A stretch of 46,616 bases of DNA from the NCBI GenBank assembly GCA_036501425.1, contig DASYAI010000027.1, positions 1 through 46,616 on the forward strand. The letters run 5' to 3'. Made by a program: the position numbers and the translations under genes. The notes under the pieces are model-generated. The model made no database searches. It saw nothing but the letters and a program-made list of their open reading frames with translations, and was not told where the DNA came from. Every line of letters starts with the position of its first letter. Position 1 is the stretch's first letter. This stretch comes from DATKRB01 sp036501425. GTDB lineage: Bacteria; Actinomycetota; Acidimicrobiia; Acidimicrobiales; RAAP-2. Below, in pieces: positions 1-7,329 of the stretch.

Positions 1-38
1 TTAGAAGTCCGTCGCCTAATCCACTCGGCCACGGGGGC
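1..38 (-). tRNA. tRNA-Arg (anticodon UCU), 5' part only
   Basis: Read on the minus strand, bases 38 to 1 fold as the first half of a tRNA. The acceptor 5' arm is GCCCCCG, followed by TG, a D-arm with GCCGAGTGGATTAGGC, then an anticodon arm ACGGA-CTTCTAA with anticodon TCT at positions 34-36. The T-arm and 3' acceptor lie outside the window. The call rests on half a gene, but the arm spacing is regular. The gene marks the left edge of the polysaccharide locus. Confidence 0.85.
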
Positions 39-311
39 TAAATACGCTTGACGTGCACTTTTGTCGCGATGCTACATCGCCACACGACGCCATTCGCGAC
101 TCTCACCGCAGCTTCAAATGGCGTCTCGTAGCGTCGTGTCCCGCCATGAGCACTCTACGGCACAGGCTCTTCACCAGGGCGCCTCGGGGAGTGGGGGCCT
201 CTGGGTCTACCTGCGGCCCGACGCCGAGACCGGAGCACCCGGCCACGTTCGGATGATCGTGCCGGACCAGGCAGGGATCGCCCGTGCACGGCGCCGGCAG
301 AAAATCCTGAT
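39..311. other. Non-coding stretch between tRNA-Arg and the secreted protein gene
   Basis: No convincing gene is visible; the short open frames here lack ribosome binding sites and family resemblance. It holds a perfect 6-base inverted repeat, GCGATG-CTA-CATCGC, at 66-80, in the upstream region of the tRNA gene (transcribed leftward). The role of the repeat is unknown. The tRNA promoter should lie in this stretch, but I cannot place it with certainty. Confidence 0.5.
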
Positions 312-1040
312 CTAGCCGCCTGAGACTAGGGAGCTGACCGGGATCGCACCGGCGGGAGCGGTCAGGTTGAATGCCTCGCCCCAATGCGAGAAAGTCGCAG
401 CTTCACTTCCCTCGGTCGACCCGCTGACGAGCGAAACCTTCGCTGCCACCACCAGAGGGGCGCCCTCGGCAGCGACAAACAGCGTGGTACGGCCCTCGGC
501 CATGGTGCCCGAAATGCCCACGACGTGCTGCTCATCCACCACGGAGGTCTTGTCCAACGACAAATGGGCCGTCGGTGCTATCTGCTCGAACACCGAGGCG
601 AGGGTGACGCCCGAAGTGACCGTTGCGTAGCCCGAATCGGTCGACTGCAGGGAAATCCACCTGTTGGTGAGCTCGGAAGCCGATGCTTTTGAGAATCCGA
701 AGTACGAGGTAACCGCCGTCTTGTTCCCTCTGATGTAGGCGATGCCGCCCGCCAGGATGACCGTCGCCCTGACCTTGCCTTGGGTGATGATCTGTTCGCC
801 GGTCTGGATCCCGGAATCCTCAACGAAGGTCGCCGACGTCCGTCCAGCGGTCATGCGCACCGAGATGTGCGCGGATCCGGCCGACTCGCCTGCCGCCTCG
901 CTGGCCGCCAAGGCCTGAGCGGCAGAGAGACCACTGAGGGGGGACGTCGTTGCCGATTGCGCCGAGGCGCTGGAGAGACCCTGAGCAGCCACCGTCGCGG
1001 CCCCAGCCATGACGAGGATTGCAAGCCGCCGCCTCGTCAA
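312..1040 (-). CDS. Secreted protein, possibly LppX/LprG-like (LolA-like fold)
   Basis: This is a 242-residue exported protein. The start is TTG at 1040, chosen because AAAGGAG sits about 6 bases upstream and because translation then opens with a signal peptide: MTRRRLA followed by an Ala/Val-rich core and an AQS-type cleavage region near residue 28. An upstream in-frame extension to 1289 has no such signal. There is no lipobox cysteine. The mature part has alternating beta-strand patterns (residues about 45-220) reminiscent of the mycobacterial LppX/LprAFG lipid-binding family, but no diagnostic motif is visible, so that is only a suggestion. It follows the YdcF-like gene on the same strand after a gap of about 210 bases with its own promoter-like elements. 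Confidence 0.6.
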   Translation of the reverse strand: MTRRRLAILVMAGAATVAAQGLSSASAQSATTSPLSGLSAAQALAASEAAGESAGSAHISVRMTAGRTSATFVEDSGIQTGEQIITQGKVRATVILAGGIAYIRGNKTAVTSYFGFSKASASELTNRWISLQSTDSGYATVTSGVTLASVFEQIAPTAHLSLDKTSVVDEQHVVGISGTMAEGRTTLFVAAEGAPLVVAAKVSLVSGSTEGSEAATFSHWGEAFNLTAPAGAIPVSSLVSGG

Positions 1041-1085
1041 GGGCTCTCCTTTGCGTGCGCTGCCCAACACGGAGAGAGGCCGCAC

Positions 1086-1117
1086 ATCATCCGCCACGTC
1101 GAGCGCAATGGTGTCAA
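1086..1117 (-). promoter_or_regulatory. Candidate promoter of the secreted protein gene
   Basis: On the minus strand a perfect TTGACA (1117-1112) is followed, after 19-20 bases, by a weak -10-like GGATGAT. It lies about 50-70 bases upstream of the TTG start at 1040. The spacer is longer than usual, so this is tentative. Confidence 0.3.
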
Positions 1118-1129
1118 GGGGGGTGGACA

Positions 1130-1162
1130 AAATGCAAACACACGGTCCGGACCGGAGTGTTC
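1130..1162 (-). terminator. Candidate terminator after the YdcF-like gene
   Basis: A perfect 12-base palindrome CGGTCCGGACCG (1143-1154) is flanked by ACAC/GTGT arms. On the minus strand it is followed by a T-rich run, TTTGCATTTT. It lies about 95-125 bases past the stop of the YdcF-like gene, so it may be a factor-independent terminator or an operator. Confidence 0.4.
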
Positions 1163-1254
1163 CGCATCTGCGGCCTCCAAGCATCTGAAGCAAGGGCGGA
1201 CGCAATCGCCGGGCAATCGCCGGAGATGGGAGCTGGCGCGTTGCTCGCCGCGCC

Positions 1255-1935
1255 TCAGCAGGCTCGATCGACGAGCAGCGCCTCGGCAAGGCCGCCCCAC
1301 TCGTGGAGCACGTCGAACGGGAACCGCACGAGCGGCTCCGATGCCGGAACGACGACGATGCGGGCCGGGAAGCACCGGGCCAGAAGCAGACGGGCCCGGG
1401 TGGCCTGGGGCCTCCCCGGCACGATGAGGAGGCTCTGCCAGTGGTGGCGCTCGGCGTACCGGGCGGCCCACCGAGCCTCGCCGCGGGTGTTGTTGGCGAC
1501 GTCGACGAAGCACACGACCGAAACGCCGGGCACCTTGGGACACGACGTGTCGCTGGCGAACCCCCCGCGCGAGAAGAGGAGCACCGGGGCGTACCCTTGT
1601 CGCGCCAGCGACACGGCCAGAGCCTCTCGGGCTCCCTCGGCTGGGCCGTTGAAGCTCACGATGGCGTCCACCCGTGTGGGGTGGCCCGTGGGCGGCCAGA
1701 CGAAGAGCGCCAGGCTGGCGGCCACGAACAGCACGGCCCCGACCCCCAGCCCGCCGAGCACCCGCCTCGGCCACCGGCGGGGATGCGTACCGGCTCGGGT
1801 ACGGGCTCCGGCGCGCCCTCGCCCGGGGGCGCTCGAGGCGGGCGACCGAGGATCCCCGACCGTCGACGGGCGCGGCGGAGCCTCGTCGGGCTCCGTCACC
1901 GCGGCCGAGCCTCGGTCCCGACCGTCGCTGGGCAC
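1255..1935 (-). CDS. YdcF/SanA-like DUF218 membrane protein
   Basis: This is a 226-residue protein with an Arg/Pro-rich N-terminus, one membrane segment at about residues 54-76, and a DUF218 domain. Recognisable features are the NTRGEA segment near residue 150 and the following strand-loop LLIVPGRPQATRAR, which match the 'T..EA ... sillVTs..H..RA' pattern of the family. Members such as E. coli ElyC, SanA and YdcF act at the envelope, and several affect peptidoglycan or polyprenyl-linked polymer assembly; the reaction is unknown. The start at GTG 1935 is uncertain: GTG 1899 has GAGG about 10 bases upstream. A GTATCT element lies 28 bases upstream of the longer start. Confidence 0.75.
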   Translation of the reverse strand: MPSDGRDRGSAAVTEPDEAPPRPSTVGDPRSPASSAPGRGRAGARTRAGTHPRRWPRRVLGGLGVGAVLFVAASLALFVWPPTGHPTRVDAIVSFNGPAEGAREALAVSLARQGYAPVLLFSRGGFASDTSCPKVPGVSVVCFVDVANNTRGEARWAARYAERHHWQSLLIVPGRPQATRARLLLARCFPARIVVVPASEPLVRFPFDVLHEWGGLAEALLVDRAC

Positions 1936-1962
1936 ACGACAACGAGTCCCCGCCGGGGCCCG

Positions 1963-1968
1963 AGATAC
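1963..1968 (-). promoter_or_regulatory. GTATC element upstream of the YdcF-like gene (GTATCT)
   Basis: GTATCT reads toward the YdcF-like gene, whose start is 28 bases downstream. The context GGGTATCT is the same as that upstream of the AlgD-like gene (20701-20706). Confidence 0.5.
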
Positions 1969-2080
1969 CCGCTGCGACGTACTTACCTCCGTGTGGTTCT
2001 ACGCACGTCGCCACGGCGCGCCCCATCCGTCGTAGCGGGTCCCACGAGCAGGCCCGGGGGCCGTCGCCGAACCACCTGAC

Positions 2081-2086
2081 GTATCA
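2081..2086 (+). promoter_or_regulatory. GTATCA element upstream of the GT4 gene
   Basis: The context is ACGTATCACG, reading toward the glycosyltransferase gene, with its ATG 96 bases from the start of the element. It belongs to the set found across the polysaccharide locus. Confidence 0.6.
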
Positions 2087-2176
2087 CGCTGCCTGATTCG
2101 GACTCTGAAGGCTCGTACCGTACGTGGCCCGCGCCGGACGACGCGCCGAGCGTGCGGGCTCTGAGGGCAGGTCGGC

Positions 2177-3580
2177 ATGTCGGTGTCGCAATCGAACTGG
2201 GGTCCCCACCCCCGAGGTCGGCTCCCGGTCGGCGCGCCGCGCCCGGGCACGACGACGGCCAGGGGGCCCGAGGCGAGCGCCGGACCGGCCGGTCCCGGCA
2301 GCGCGCTCCGGGTCTTGATCGTCCACAACCGCTACCGGTCCCAATCGCCGAGCGGCGAGAACAGGGTGGTCGACCAGGAGTACGACGCCCTCGGCCGGGC
2401 AGGCCACACGGTCGAGCGGCTGGAGAGGTTCAGCGACGACGTCGCCGGGTTCTCCTGGGCCCAGAAGGCCGCGCTTCCCGCCGAGGCCCTGTGGAGCACC
2501 CGGGCGGCGCGCTCCTTGTCGCACACCCTCGAGGCCTTCGACCCCGACGTCGTCCACGTCCACAACCTCTTTCCCCTTCTCAGCCCCTCGGTCATGTACT
2601 CGTGCCGGCGGCACCGCATCCCGGTCGTGGCGACCATCCACAACTACCACCTGATCTGCACGAGCGGCGTCCTGTTCCGGTCCGGCGCGGTCTGCCACGA
2701 GTGCGTGGGCAAGCATCCCCTGCCGGCGGTCCGGCACCGCTGCTACCAGGGGTCGGCGCCGTCCAGCGCCTTGCGAGCGGCCACCTCCATGGTGCACCAC
2801 CACGCGTGGCGCACCATGCCGTCGGCGTACATCTTCCTCTCCGAGGCCCAACGATCCGAGTTCGCATCGCTCGATCTCACCGCCGACCGCTGCTTCGTCA
2901 AGGGGAACCTCGTGCCTCCCGCTCCGCCCAGGGCGGACACCGAGAACCTGGTCGTCTTCCTCGGGCGGATGAACGACGAGAAGGGGCTTCCCCTGCTCAT
3001 GGAGGCCTGGGACCTCTTCGACGGGGACCGCCGGCACCCGCGGTTGCGGCTCGCCCTGGCCGGTGCCGGGCCCCTCGAGTCAGCAGTGCGGGCATGGGCA
3101 CGCCAACGCCCGTCGGTCGAGTTCGTCGGCTTGCAGAGCCCGGCGCAGTGCGCGTCGCTCCTCGCCCGGGCCAGGGCGGCGGTCGTCCCGTCCCAGTGGC
3201 GCGAGCCGTTCGGGCTCGTGGCCGCCGAGGCCATGGCAGCCGGCGTCGCGCCCATCGCACCGGCGCACGGCTCGTTCCCCGAGCTGATCACCGACGGCGT
3301 CGACGGCGTGCTCTACCCGTCGGGCGACGCCGCCGAGCTCGCCAAGGCGTTCAGCAGCGCCGCCGACCGTCCCGACTGGTTCGACGCTCTCGGCGGGAAC
3401 GCCCGGCGGACCTACGACCGGCGCTTCGAGCCCCGGGCCAACATCCGCCAGCTCGAAGCCATCTACCGCTTCGCCATCGGGAGCCCGACATGGCTCGGGA
3501 GCTCACCGGCTGGCGCGACCGGGCGCTCCGGGGGCGGGACGGACGTCGCCGCCATCCCGCTTCGGGAGGCGCCCCGATGA
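2177..3580 (+). CDS. Family 4 glycosyltransferase (GT-B fold)
   Basis: This is a 467-residue cytoplasmic or membrane-associated glycosyltransferase. The core starts at about residue 44 with LRVLIVHN. The N-terminal Rossmann half contains DVVHVHNLFPLLSPS and the His-rich IHNYHLICTSG, which is typical of GT4 enzymes with a Cys-containing insert (residues about 160-190, ICTSG...CHECVG). The donor-binding half has VFLGRMNDEKGLPLLMEA and the E-x7-E type motif EPFGLVAAEAMAAG near residue 350. Donor and acceptor sugars cannot be told. ATG 2177 has GCAGG five bases upstream. The first 43 residues are low complexity, so a later start is possible. Confidence 0.9.
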   Translation: MSVSQSNWGPHPRGRLPVGAPRPGTTTARGPEASAGPAGPGSALRVLIVHNRYRSQSPSGENRVVDQEYDALGRAGHTVERLERFSDDVAGFSWAQKAALPAEALWSTRAARSLSHTLEAFDPDVVHVHNLFPLLSPSVMYSCRRHRIPVVATIHNYHLICTSGVLFRSGAVCHECVGKHPLPAVRHRCYQGSAPSSALRAATSMVHHHAWRTMPSAYIFLSEAQRSEFASLDLTADRCFVKGNLVPPAPPRADTENLVVFLGRMNDEKGLPLLMEAWDLFDGDRRHPRLRLALAGAGPLESAVRAWARQRPSVEFVGLQSPAQCASLLARARAAVVPSQWREPFGLVAAEAMAAGVAPIAPAHGSFPELITDGVDGVLYPSGDAAELAKAFSSAADRPDWFDALGGNARRTYDRRFEPRANIRQLEAIYRFAIGSPTWLGSSPAGATGRSGGGTDVAAIPLREAPR

Positions 3581-3595
3581 CGTCGGACGCCTCGA

Positions 3596-3612
3596 GCACC
3601 GCGGTCCGGTGC
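3596..3612 (+). terminator. Hairpin just after the GT4 gene
   Basis: GCACCG-CGGTC-CGGTGC is a perfect 6-base stem 15 bases after the GT4 stop codon. There is no T-tract, so it may be only a weak or Rho-assisted terminator. Confidence 0.3.
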
Positions 3613-3643
3613 GGTCGCTCCACGTCCGATCCGCAAAAAGTGC

Positions 3644-3703
3644 GTATGGCGGGAGGACCCCTGATCTCGTCCAACGTGATGATGACGAAGCGATGCCGTA
3701 TGG
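3644..3703 (+). promoter_or_regulatory. Two GTATGG variants upstream of the sigma factor gene
   Basis: GCGTATGGC (element at 3644-3649) and CCGTATGGC (3698-3703) resemble the locus-wide GTATCA element with one or two changes. They lie about 140 and 85 bases upstream of the ATG and could be autoregulatory sites. The match is weak. Confidence 0.25.
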
Positions 3704-3782
3704 CCACACTTGGCATCGAGGTACCGGTGCACTCCAGGCGCGACGTGCACGAGGGCTCCTACTGTCGGCATGGAGGCTTGGA

Positions 3783-4385
3783 ATGCAACTGATCGACGAC
3801 GCGTCGGCCCGGGCGGGCAAGGACCCGCTCGCGGAGCCGTCCGTGCACGACGTCGTCGTGGAAGCTGCTGCCGGTGCCGCCGGAGCCTGGGAGGAGCTCA
3901 CTCGCCGGTTCGGAGGCATGATCATCGCCATCGCCCGGAGCTGCCGGCTGGGAGAGGCCGACGCGTGGGAAGTGCACCAGACGACGTGGCTCCGGCTGGT
4001 CGAGAACATCGGACGGATCGAGCACCCCGAACGGATCGGTGCGTGGCTCGCGACCACCGCCAAGCGCGAATGCCTCCGCATGGTGCGCAATCGCAGCCCT
4101 CTGGCCTTCGACGAAGACACCCTGGCACGGTTGGTCGACGACACCCTCCTCGATCTCGACGCCCGCCCCCTGGCCGAGGAGCAGTCGGTCGTCCTGCGGG
4201 CGGCCTTCGCTCAGCTACCTCCGCGTTGCCAGCGCCTCCTGACCTACTTGTCCGGGGAGGAGTCGCCCTCCTACAAACAGGCCTCGGCGGCGCTGTCGAT
4301 GCCGATCGGGAGCATCGGGCCGACCCGGGGCCGATGCCTTGAGCACCTCAGGAAGATCATCCACGAGTTGGGTCACGACCTCTAG
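3783..4385 (+). CDS. ECF-type RNA polymerase sigma factor
   Basis: This 200-residue sigma-70 family protein has only regions 2 and 4. ATG 3783 is preceded by GGAGG with a 6-base spacer, which settles the start; the open frame upstream to 3609 is not supported. Region 2 spans about residues 28-95 (WEELTRRFGGMI, then VHQTTWLRL and the helix IGAWLATTAKREC). Region 4 spans about residues 135-195 (LPPRCQRLL, YKQASAALSMPIGSIGPTRGRC). It would direct RNA polymerase to a dedicated promoter set. No anti-sigma factor is adjacent and there is no C-terminal extension. Its place within the polysaccharide locus makes it a candidate regulator of that locus. Confidence 0.92.
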   Translation: MQLIDDASARAGKDPLAEPSVHDVVVEAAAGAAGAWEELTRRFGGMIIAIARSCRLGEADAWEVHQTTWLRLVENIGRIEHPERIGAWLATTAKRECLRMVRNRSPLAFDEDTLARLVDDTLLDLDARPLAEEQSVVLRAAFAQLPPRCQRLLTYLSGEESPSYKQASAALSMPIGSIGPTRGRCLEHLRKIIHELGHDL

Positions 4386-4466
4386 CGGACCCATCCGCTC
4401 GGCCGGGGTCCCCCCGACCGGCGCTCACCGGTCTTCCCCGGCCCACGCTGGCCAGTCCTCACTGGC
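4385..4466. terminator. Cluster of three hairpins between convergent genes
   Basis: Three short perfect inverted repeats lie between the sigma factor stop and the glycosylphosphotransferase stop: GCGGA/TCCGC (4385-4398), GACCGG/CCGGTC (4416-4433) and GCCAGT/ACTGGC (4451-4466). None has a T-tract. Together they may stop transcription from both sides. Confidence 0.4.
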
Positions 4467-4490
4467 GCCCGCCGGTCTTGGCGGCTCAGC

Positions 4491-6122
4491 TCACCGACGC
4501 TCGGCCGCCTGGCGGCGCTCGCTCAGGGTCCGCGCGGCATGGGACAGGACCACCGCCGGCGTCGAGAGAAGGATGCTCAGGTCCAGCACGAGGGACCAGT
4601 TGTCGACGTAGTGGAGGTCCAGCCGCCGGTAGGCGGTGAACGACGGGTTGTCGCGGGCCTCGATCTGCCAGAGCCCGGTCAGGCCCGGCCGGACGGTCAG
4701 ACGGCGAAGCAGGTCGACGTCGAACTGCGCCGTCTCCTCGGGCAGGGCGGGTCGTGGACCGACCAGGCTCATAGAGCCGGACAAGACATTCCAGAGCTGG
4801 GGAAGCTCGTCGATGCTCGTGGCGCGCAGGTATCGGCCGACCCGGGTCACCCTCGGGTCACGAGCCGACTTGAACAGGGGTCCGTCGACCCGCTCGTTGA
4901 GCTCGCCCGGGTCGAAGGGGACCGGTCCGTGGTGGCTGGTCATCGTCCGGAGCTTGTAGAGGACGAACGACCGGCCGTCGAGCCCGATGCGCTCCTGGCG
5001 ATGGAACACCGTGCCACGGTCCCCGAGCTTTATCAGGCCGGCCGCGACAAGGATGATCGGCGCCGAGATACTGAGGACGAGGAAGGACCCGACGACGTCG
5101 ATCAACCGCTTGAGGGCTCTGTGCCAGGGACGGGCGAGCTTCGGCTCGACGTAGAAGAACGCCTCTCCCGACGCGGGCACCTGCCGGAGCCGTCGACTGG
5201 CGATGCCTCCGATGCCGGGCCAGATCTGCACGTGCAGCCCGGCGCTCGCCGCGCAACGGATCGCGTCGCGCACCCCGACGCTCGACAATGCACTCGGAAC
5301 GATCAGCACGCCGTTCGCTCCCGTCGACCGAGCGAGGTCGGCAATGGCCCCCACACCGGCCCCCCAGGGCAGCTCTGCCCGCACCAGGTCGGCCCCGGGG
5401 TCACCGATGGTCCCGGTCACCTCGAACCCCAGCTCCGGCTCGGCGCGAAGCATCGTGAAGAGGGTCGCGGCGTCCTCGTTGTTCCCGATCAGGACGACCC
5501 TTCGCAGGTACATGCCCAGGGCGTGCTGATGACGAAGCCAGCTCCGGTAGTACCAGCGCAGCGCCGTCAGAGCGACGATGCAGGCCGCACCGATGGACAC
5601 GGCCTGCGACCCGGTCGTCCCGGAGCGGTGCTGGGCGTACGCGAACGCCAGCGCGCCCGCGGTCACCGCGAGGACGATCCTCCAGAGCTCGTCCGACCGC
5701 CGGACGCACAGACGGGAACGGTAGAGCCCGGCCAGGCGCATGGCCAGCACCGTGGCGACCGCACCGACCACGCCGAGCTCGAGGCGCCTGACCGGCGCGG
5801 AGCTGGCCAGCAGGACGAGGCCGAGGCCGATCCACGTCAGGACGATCGCCGACCAGTCGCAGACCACCAGGCGGGCTCGAAGGGAACCATTGCCCCCAGG
5901 TCGTGACCGCTCTGCCGGCGTGCGGGTGGCGACGCCCGACGGCCGGACGAGCCTCGCCACCGGCGCGTCGGGCGTGCCGAGCGGTGGCTCGCGCGGCGCG
6001 ACGTGTGGCAGGACGAGCGCGCCCTCGCGGCGTGCGAACGCGGCACCCGGACCGCTCGGCAGCGCGTACCCCGGCGGCTGCGGGTCCACGGGGAGCCCGT
6101 CGTGTCTGAATGGTATGTCCAT
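4491..6122 (-). CDS. Polyprenyl glycosylphosphotransferase (WbaP/WcaJ-type initiator)
   Basis: This membrane enzyme transfers a sugar-1-phosphate from a nucleotide sugar to undecaprenyl phosphate, the first step of repeat-unit assembly. The protein is about 543 residues. Four membrane segments lie at about residues 80-200, followed by a CoA-binding_3-like Rossmann region (about 205-330, VVLIGNNEDAATLF). The bacterial sugar transferase domain fills the last 200 residues: KRLIDVVGS, FHRQERIGLDG, YKLRTM, IDELPQLWNVLSG, SLVGPRP and RPGLTGLWQI. ATG 6122 and GTG 6128 are both plausible starts; GGAG precedes the ATG by 5 bases. It is transcribed divergently from the HIT-like and Wzz-like genes and converges on the sigma factor gene. 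Confidence 0.95.
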   Translation of the reverse strand: MDIPFRHDGLPVDPQPPGYALPSGPGAAFARREGALVLPHVAPREPPLGTPDAPVARLVRPSGVATRTPAERSRPGGNGSLRARLVVCDWSAIVLTWIGLGLVLLASSAPVRRLELGVVGAVATVLAMRLAGLYRSRLCVRRSDELWRIVLAVTAGALAFAYAQHRSGTTGSQAVSIGAACIVALTALRWYYRSWLRHQHALGMYLRRVVLIGNNEDAATLFTMLRAEPELGFEVTGTIGDPGADLVRAELPWGAGVGAIADLARSTGANGVLIVPSALSSVGVRDAIRCAASAGLHVQIWPGIGGIASRRLRQVPASGEAFFYVEPKLARPWHRALKRLIDVVGSFLVLSISAPIILVAAGLIKLGDRGTVFHRQERIGLDGRSFVLYKLRTMTSHHGPVPFDPGELNERVDGPLFKSARDPRVTRVGRYLRATSIDELPQLWNVLSGSMSLVGPRPALPEETAQFDVDLLRRLTVRPGLTGLWQIEARDNPSFTAYRRLDLHYVDNWSLVLDLSILLSTPAVVLSHAARTLSERRQAAERR

Positions 6123-6228
6123 CTGCACTCCGCCCCTCTTCGTCGCCGTGGCACGGTGGGTCCGGCACGAGGCAGTCGGTACGCTTCATCAGGCGAGATT
6201 TTCTGGGTGGAGGCTTCCGGACGCGATC

Positions 6229-6234
6229 TGATAC
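6229..6234 (-). promoter_or_regulatory. GTATCA element upstream of the glycosylphosphotransferase gene
   Basis: On the minus strand the context is AGGTATCAGATC, about 107 bases upstream of the ATG at 6122. The ten bases GTATCAGATC recur at 34175-34184. Confidence 0.55.
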
Positions 6235-6312
6235 CTCGCGTCGTACCGATAACCACCCTGGGTTGTCGTCGGCGCCGCGACCGCTCCCCGACCGGGGGAA
6301 CCACCCTCGGAC

Positions 6313-6346
6313 GTATCAAATGGCCGGGTATCAAATGGATGTATCC
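6313..6346 (+). repeat. Tandem array of three GTATC elements
   Basis: Two identical 11-base copies of GTATCAAATGG start at 6313 and 6328 (15-base period), followed by GTATCC at 6341-6346 (13 bases further). The helical spacing of about 1.3 turns suggests clustered binding sites for a regulator, not a single promoter box. Confidence 0.6.
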
Positions 6347-6582
6347 GGTCCTCGTTGCGCCAGGTCGGTTGTTCGCGAGAGCCCGGTCCACCGGGTCCCA
6401 AATCGTCATCGGGCCGGGGCTTTGGGTTGCAGACAGCTGTACCAGCACGTGGGTCCTCCGCAACGTCGACCAGGCGGGAGCCAAATTGCACTTCGTCGAG
6501 CGTTGGATCGTGCAGTGAGTGGTTCTGCCGTGAAAGTCGGCATATCCACATTGCAGATGGGTACAGGGAGATAGCTTGTGAT

Positions 6583-6588
6583 GTATCG
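6583..6588 (+). promoter_or_regulatory. GTATCG variant upstream of the HIT-like gene
   Basis: The context GATGTATCGACG lies 39 bases upstream of the proposed GTG start at 6622. It is a one-base variant of the locus-wide element. Confidence 0.35.
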
Positions 6589-6621
6589 ACGGCGCCACGA
6601 GAGGGGACCAGTGGCAGGACA

Positions 6622-7071
6622 GTGCCAGGTGCTCGCTCGGGCGAAGGCTCTCGTGAGGCGAGGTCCACGGTCTTGACGGTCCCCCCTTCGGACGCGCGCC
6701 CATGCCCGTTGTGCGCCGCGGCAGCGGGCGCGGTCGGCTGGCCCGACGATGCCGCGGTGATCGACCGGGTCGGCGACGTCGTCGTCCTGCTTCGACCGGG
6801 TCTGCAGGAGGTGCTGGTCGCGCCGTCGGTGCACGTGCCCACCCTGGGCGACCTGTCCGAGGCCCATCAGGGCCAGCTGCTTGGAACGCTCCGCCGGCTG
6901 GTCTCCGTGCTTGGGGCCGAAGGCCACGGCACCACCGTCGAGCGCGCGACTGGGCAGGACTGGACGAGCAACCACCTGTGCATCCGGGTACTCAGCGGGC
7001 ATCGCGACGAGGCCACCAGCTCCTCCGACCCGGCAGCATTGGCTCGTGAGCTGCACCACATGATTCGGTGA
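6622..7071 (+). CDS. Small HIT-like protein lacking the histidine triad
   Basis: This protein is about 149 residues. After a variable N-terminus it shows CPLC (about residue 30), a strand-rich region VVVLLRPGLQEVLVAPSVHVPTLGDL and a helix QGQLLGTLRRL. This is the usual layout of HIT nucleotide hydrolases and transferases. In place of the HxHxH triad it has H-L-C-I-R-V, so only one histidine of the triad is kept and catalysis by the normal mechanism is unlikely. Start GTG 6622 is in frame but has only a weak ribosome site; TTG 6673 is an alternative. The stop codon lies in a tandem repeat. The function in the locus is unknown. Confidence 0.5.
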   Translation: MPGARSGEGSREARSTVLTVPPSDARPCPLCAAAAGAVGWPDDAAVIDRVGDVVVLLRPGLQEVLVAPSVHVPTLGDLSEAHQGQLLGTLRRLVSVLGAEGHGTTVERATGQDWTSNHLCIRVLSGHRDEATSSSDPAALARELHHMIR

Positions 7072-7131
7072 CCCCGACGGCATCGATTCGGTGACCCCGA
7101 CACCCGATGACTCGGTGACCACGACGGCATC
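7062..7131 (+). repeat. Three-copy tandem repeat of about 23 bases at the end of the HIT-like gene
   Basis: Copies start at 7062, 7085 and 7109, with the unit beginning GATTCGGTGACCCCGAC (third copy GACTCGGTGACCACGAC). The first copy contains the last codons and the TGA stop of the HIT-like gene; each copy repeats the CGGTGACC segment. It lies between that gene and the Wzz-like operon. Confidence 0.8.
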
Positions 7132-7217
7132 GGTGTCCCAGGGCAGCTAGCGCCGCTCGGGCCTTGACGGCATCGGCGGGTGCCGGGACCTCGTCGACCG
7201 GGTCCACCTCCACCGAT

Positions 7218-7232
7218 GTATCTGATGTATCA
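7218..7232 (+). promoter_or_regulatory. Paired GTATCT/GTATCA elements upstream of the Wzz-like operon
   Basis: GTATCT (7218-7223) and GTATCA (7227-7232) form a 9-base direct repeat of GATGTATC. They overlap an inverted repeat TCTGA-TGTA-TCAGA (7221-7234). The TTG start at 7330 is about 100 bases downstream. Confidence 0.6.
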
Positions 7233-7329
7233 GAACGCCCGAGGCCGGTCTCGTCCACCCATCAACGGTCCCCCGGTGGCGCGGGGCCAGGGCGACGAAG
7301 AGTCCCCGCGTGGTGGGAAGGACTTCTGG

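Larger units (their letters stand above)
6123..6621. other. Divergent regulatory region rich in GTATC elements
   Basis: About 500 bases separate the divergently transcribed glycosylphosphotransferase and HIT-like genes. No gene is supported here. It is noticeably less GC-rich than its surroundings and holds one leftward and four rightward GTATC elements, including a tandem array at 6313-6346. It is the most regulatory-looking stretch of the window. Confidence 0.7.

Noticed and set aside
2060..2086. Classical ECF promoter (GGAAC -35 with 16-17 base spacer) with GTATCA as -10
   Set aside because: GAAC-like sequences precede GTATCA at 2069, 6295 and 22026, but at 5-12 bases and variable spacing, so a normal ECF -35/-10 pair is not supported.
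2084..3037. Open frame of 317 codons antisense to the GT4 gene
   Set aside because: The opposite strand carries clear GT4 motifs; this frame is a shadow.
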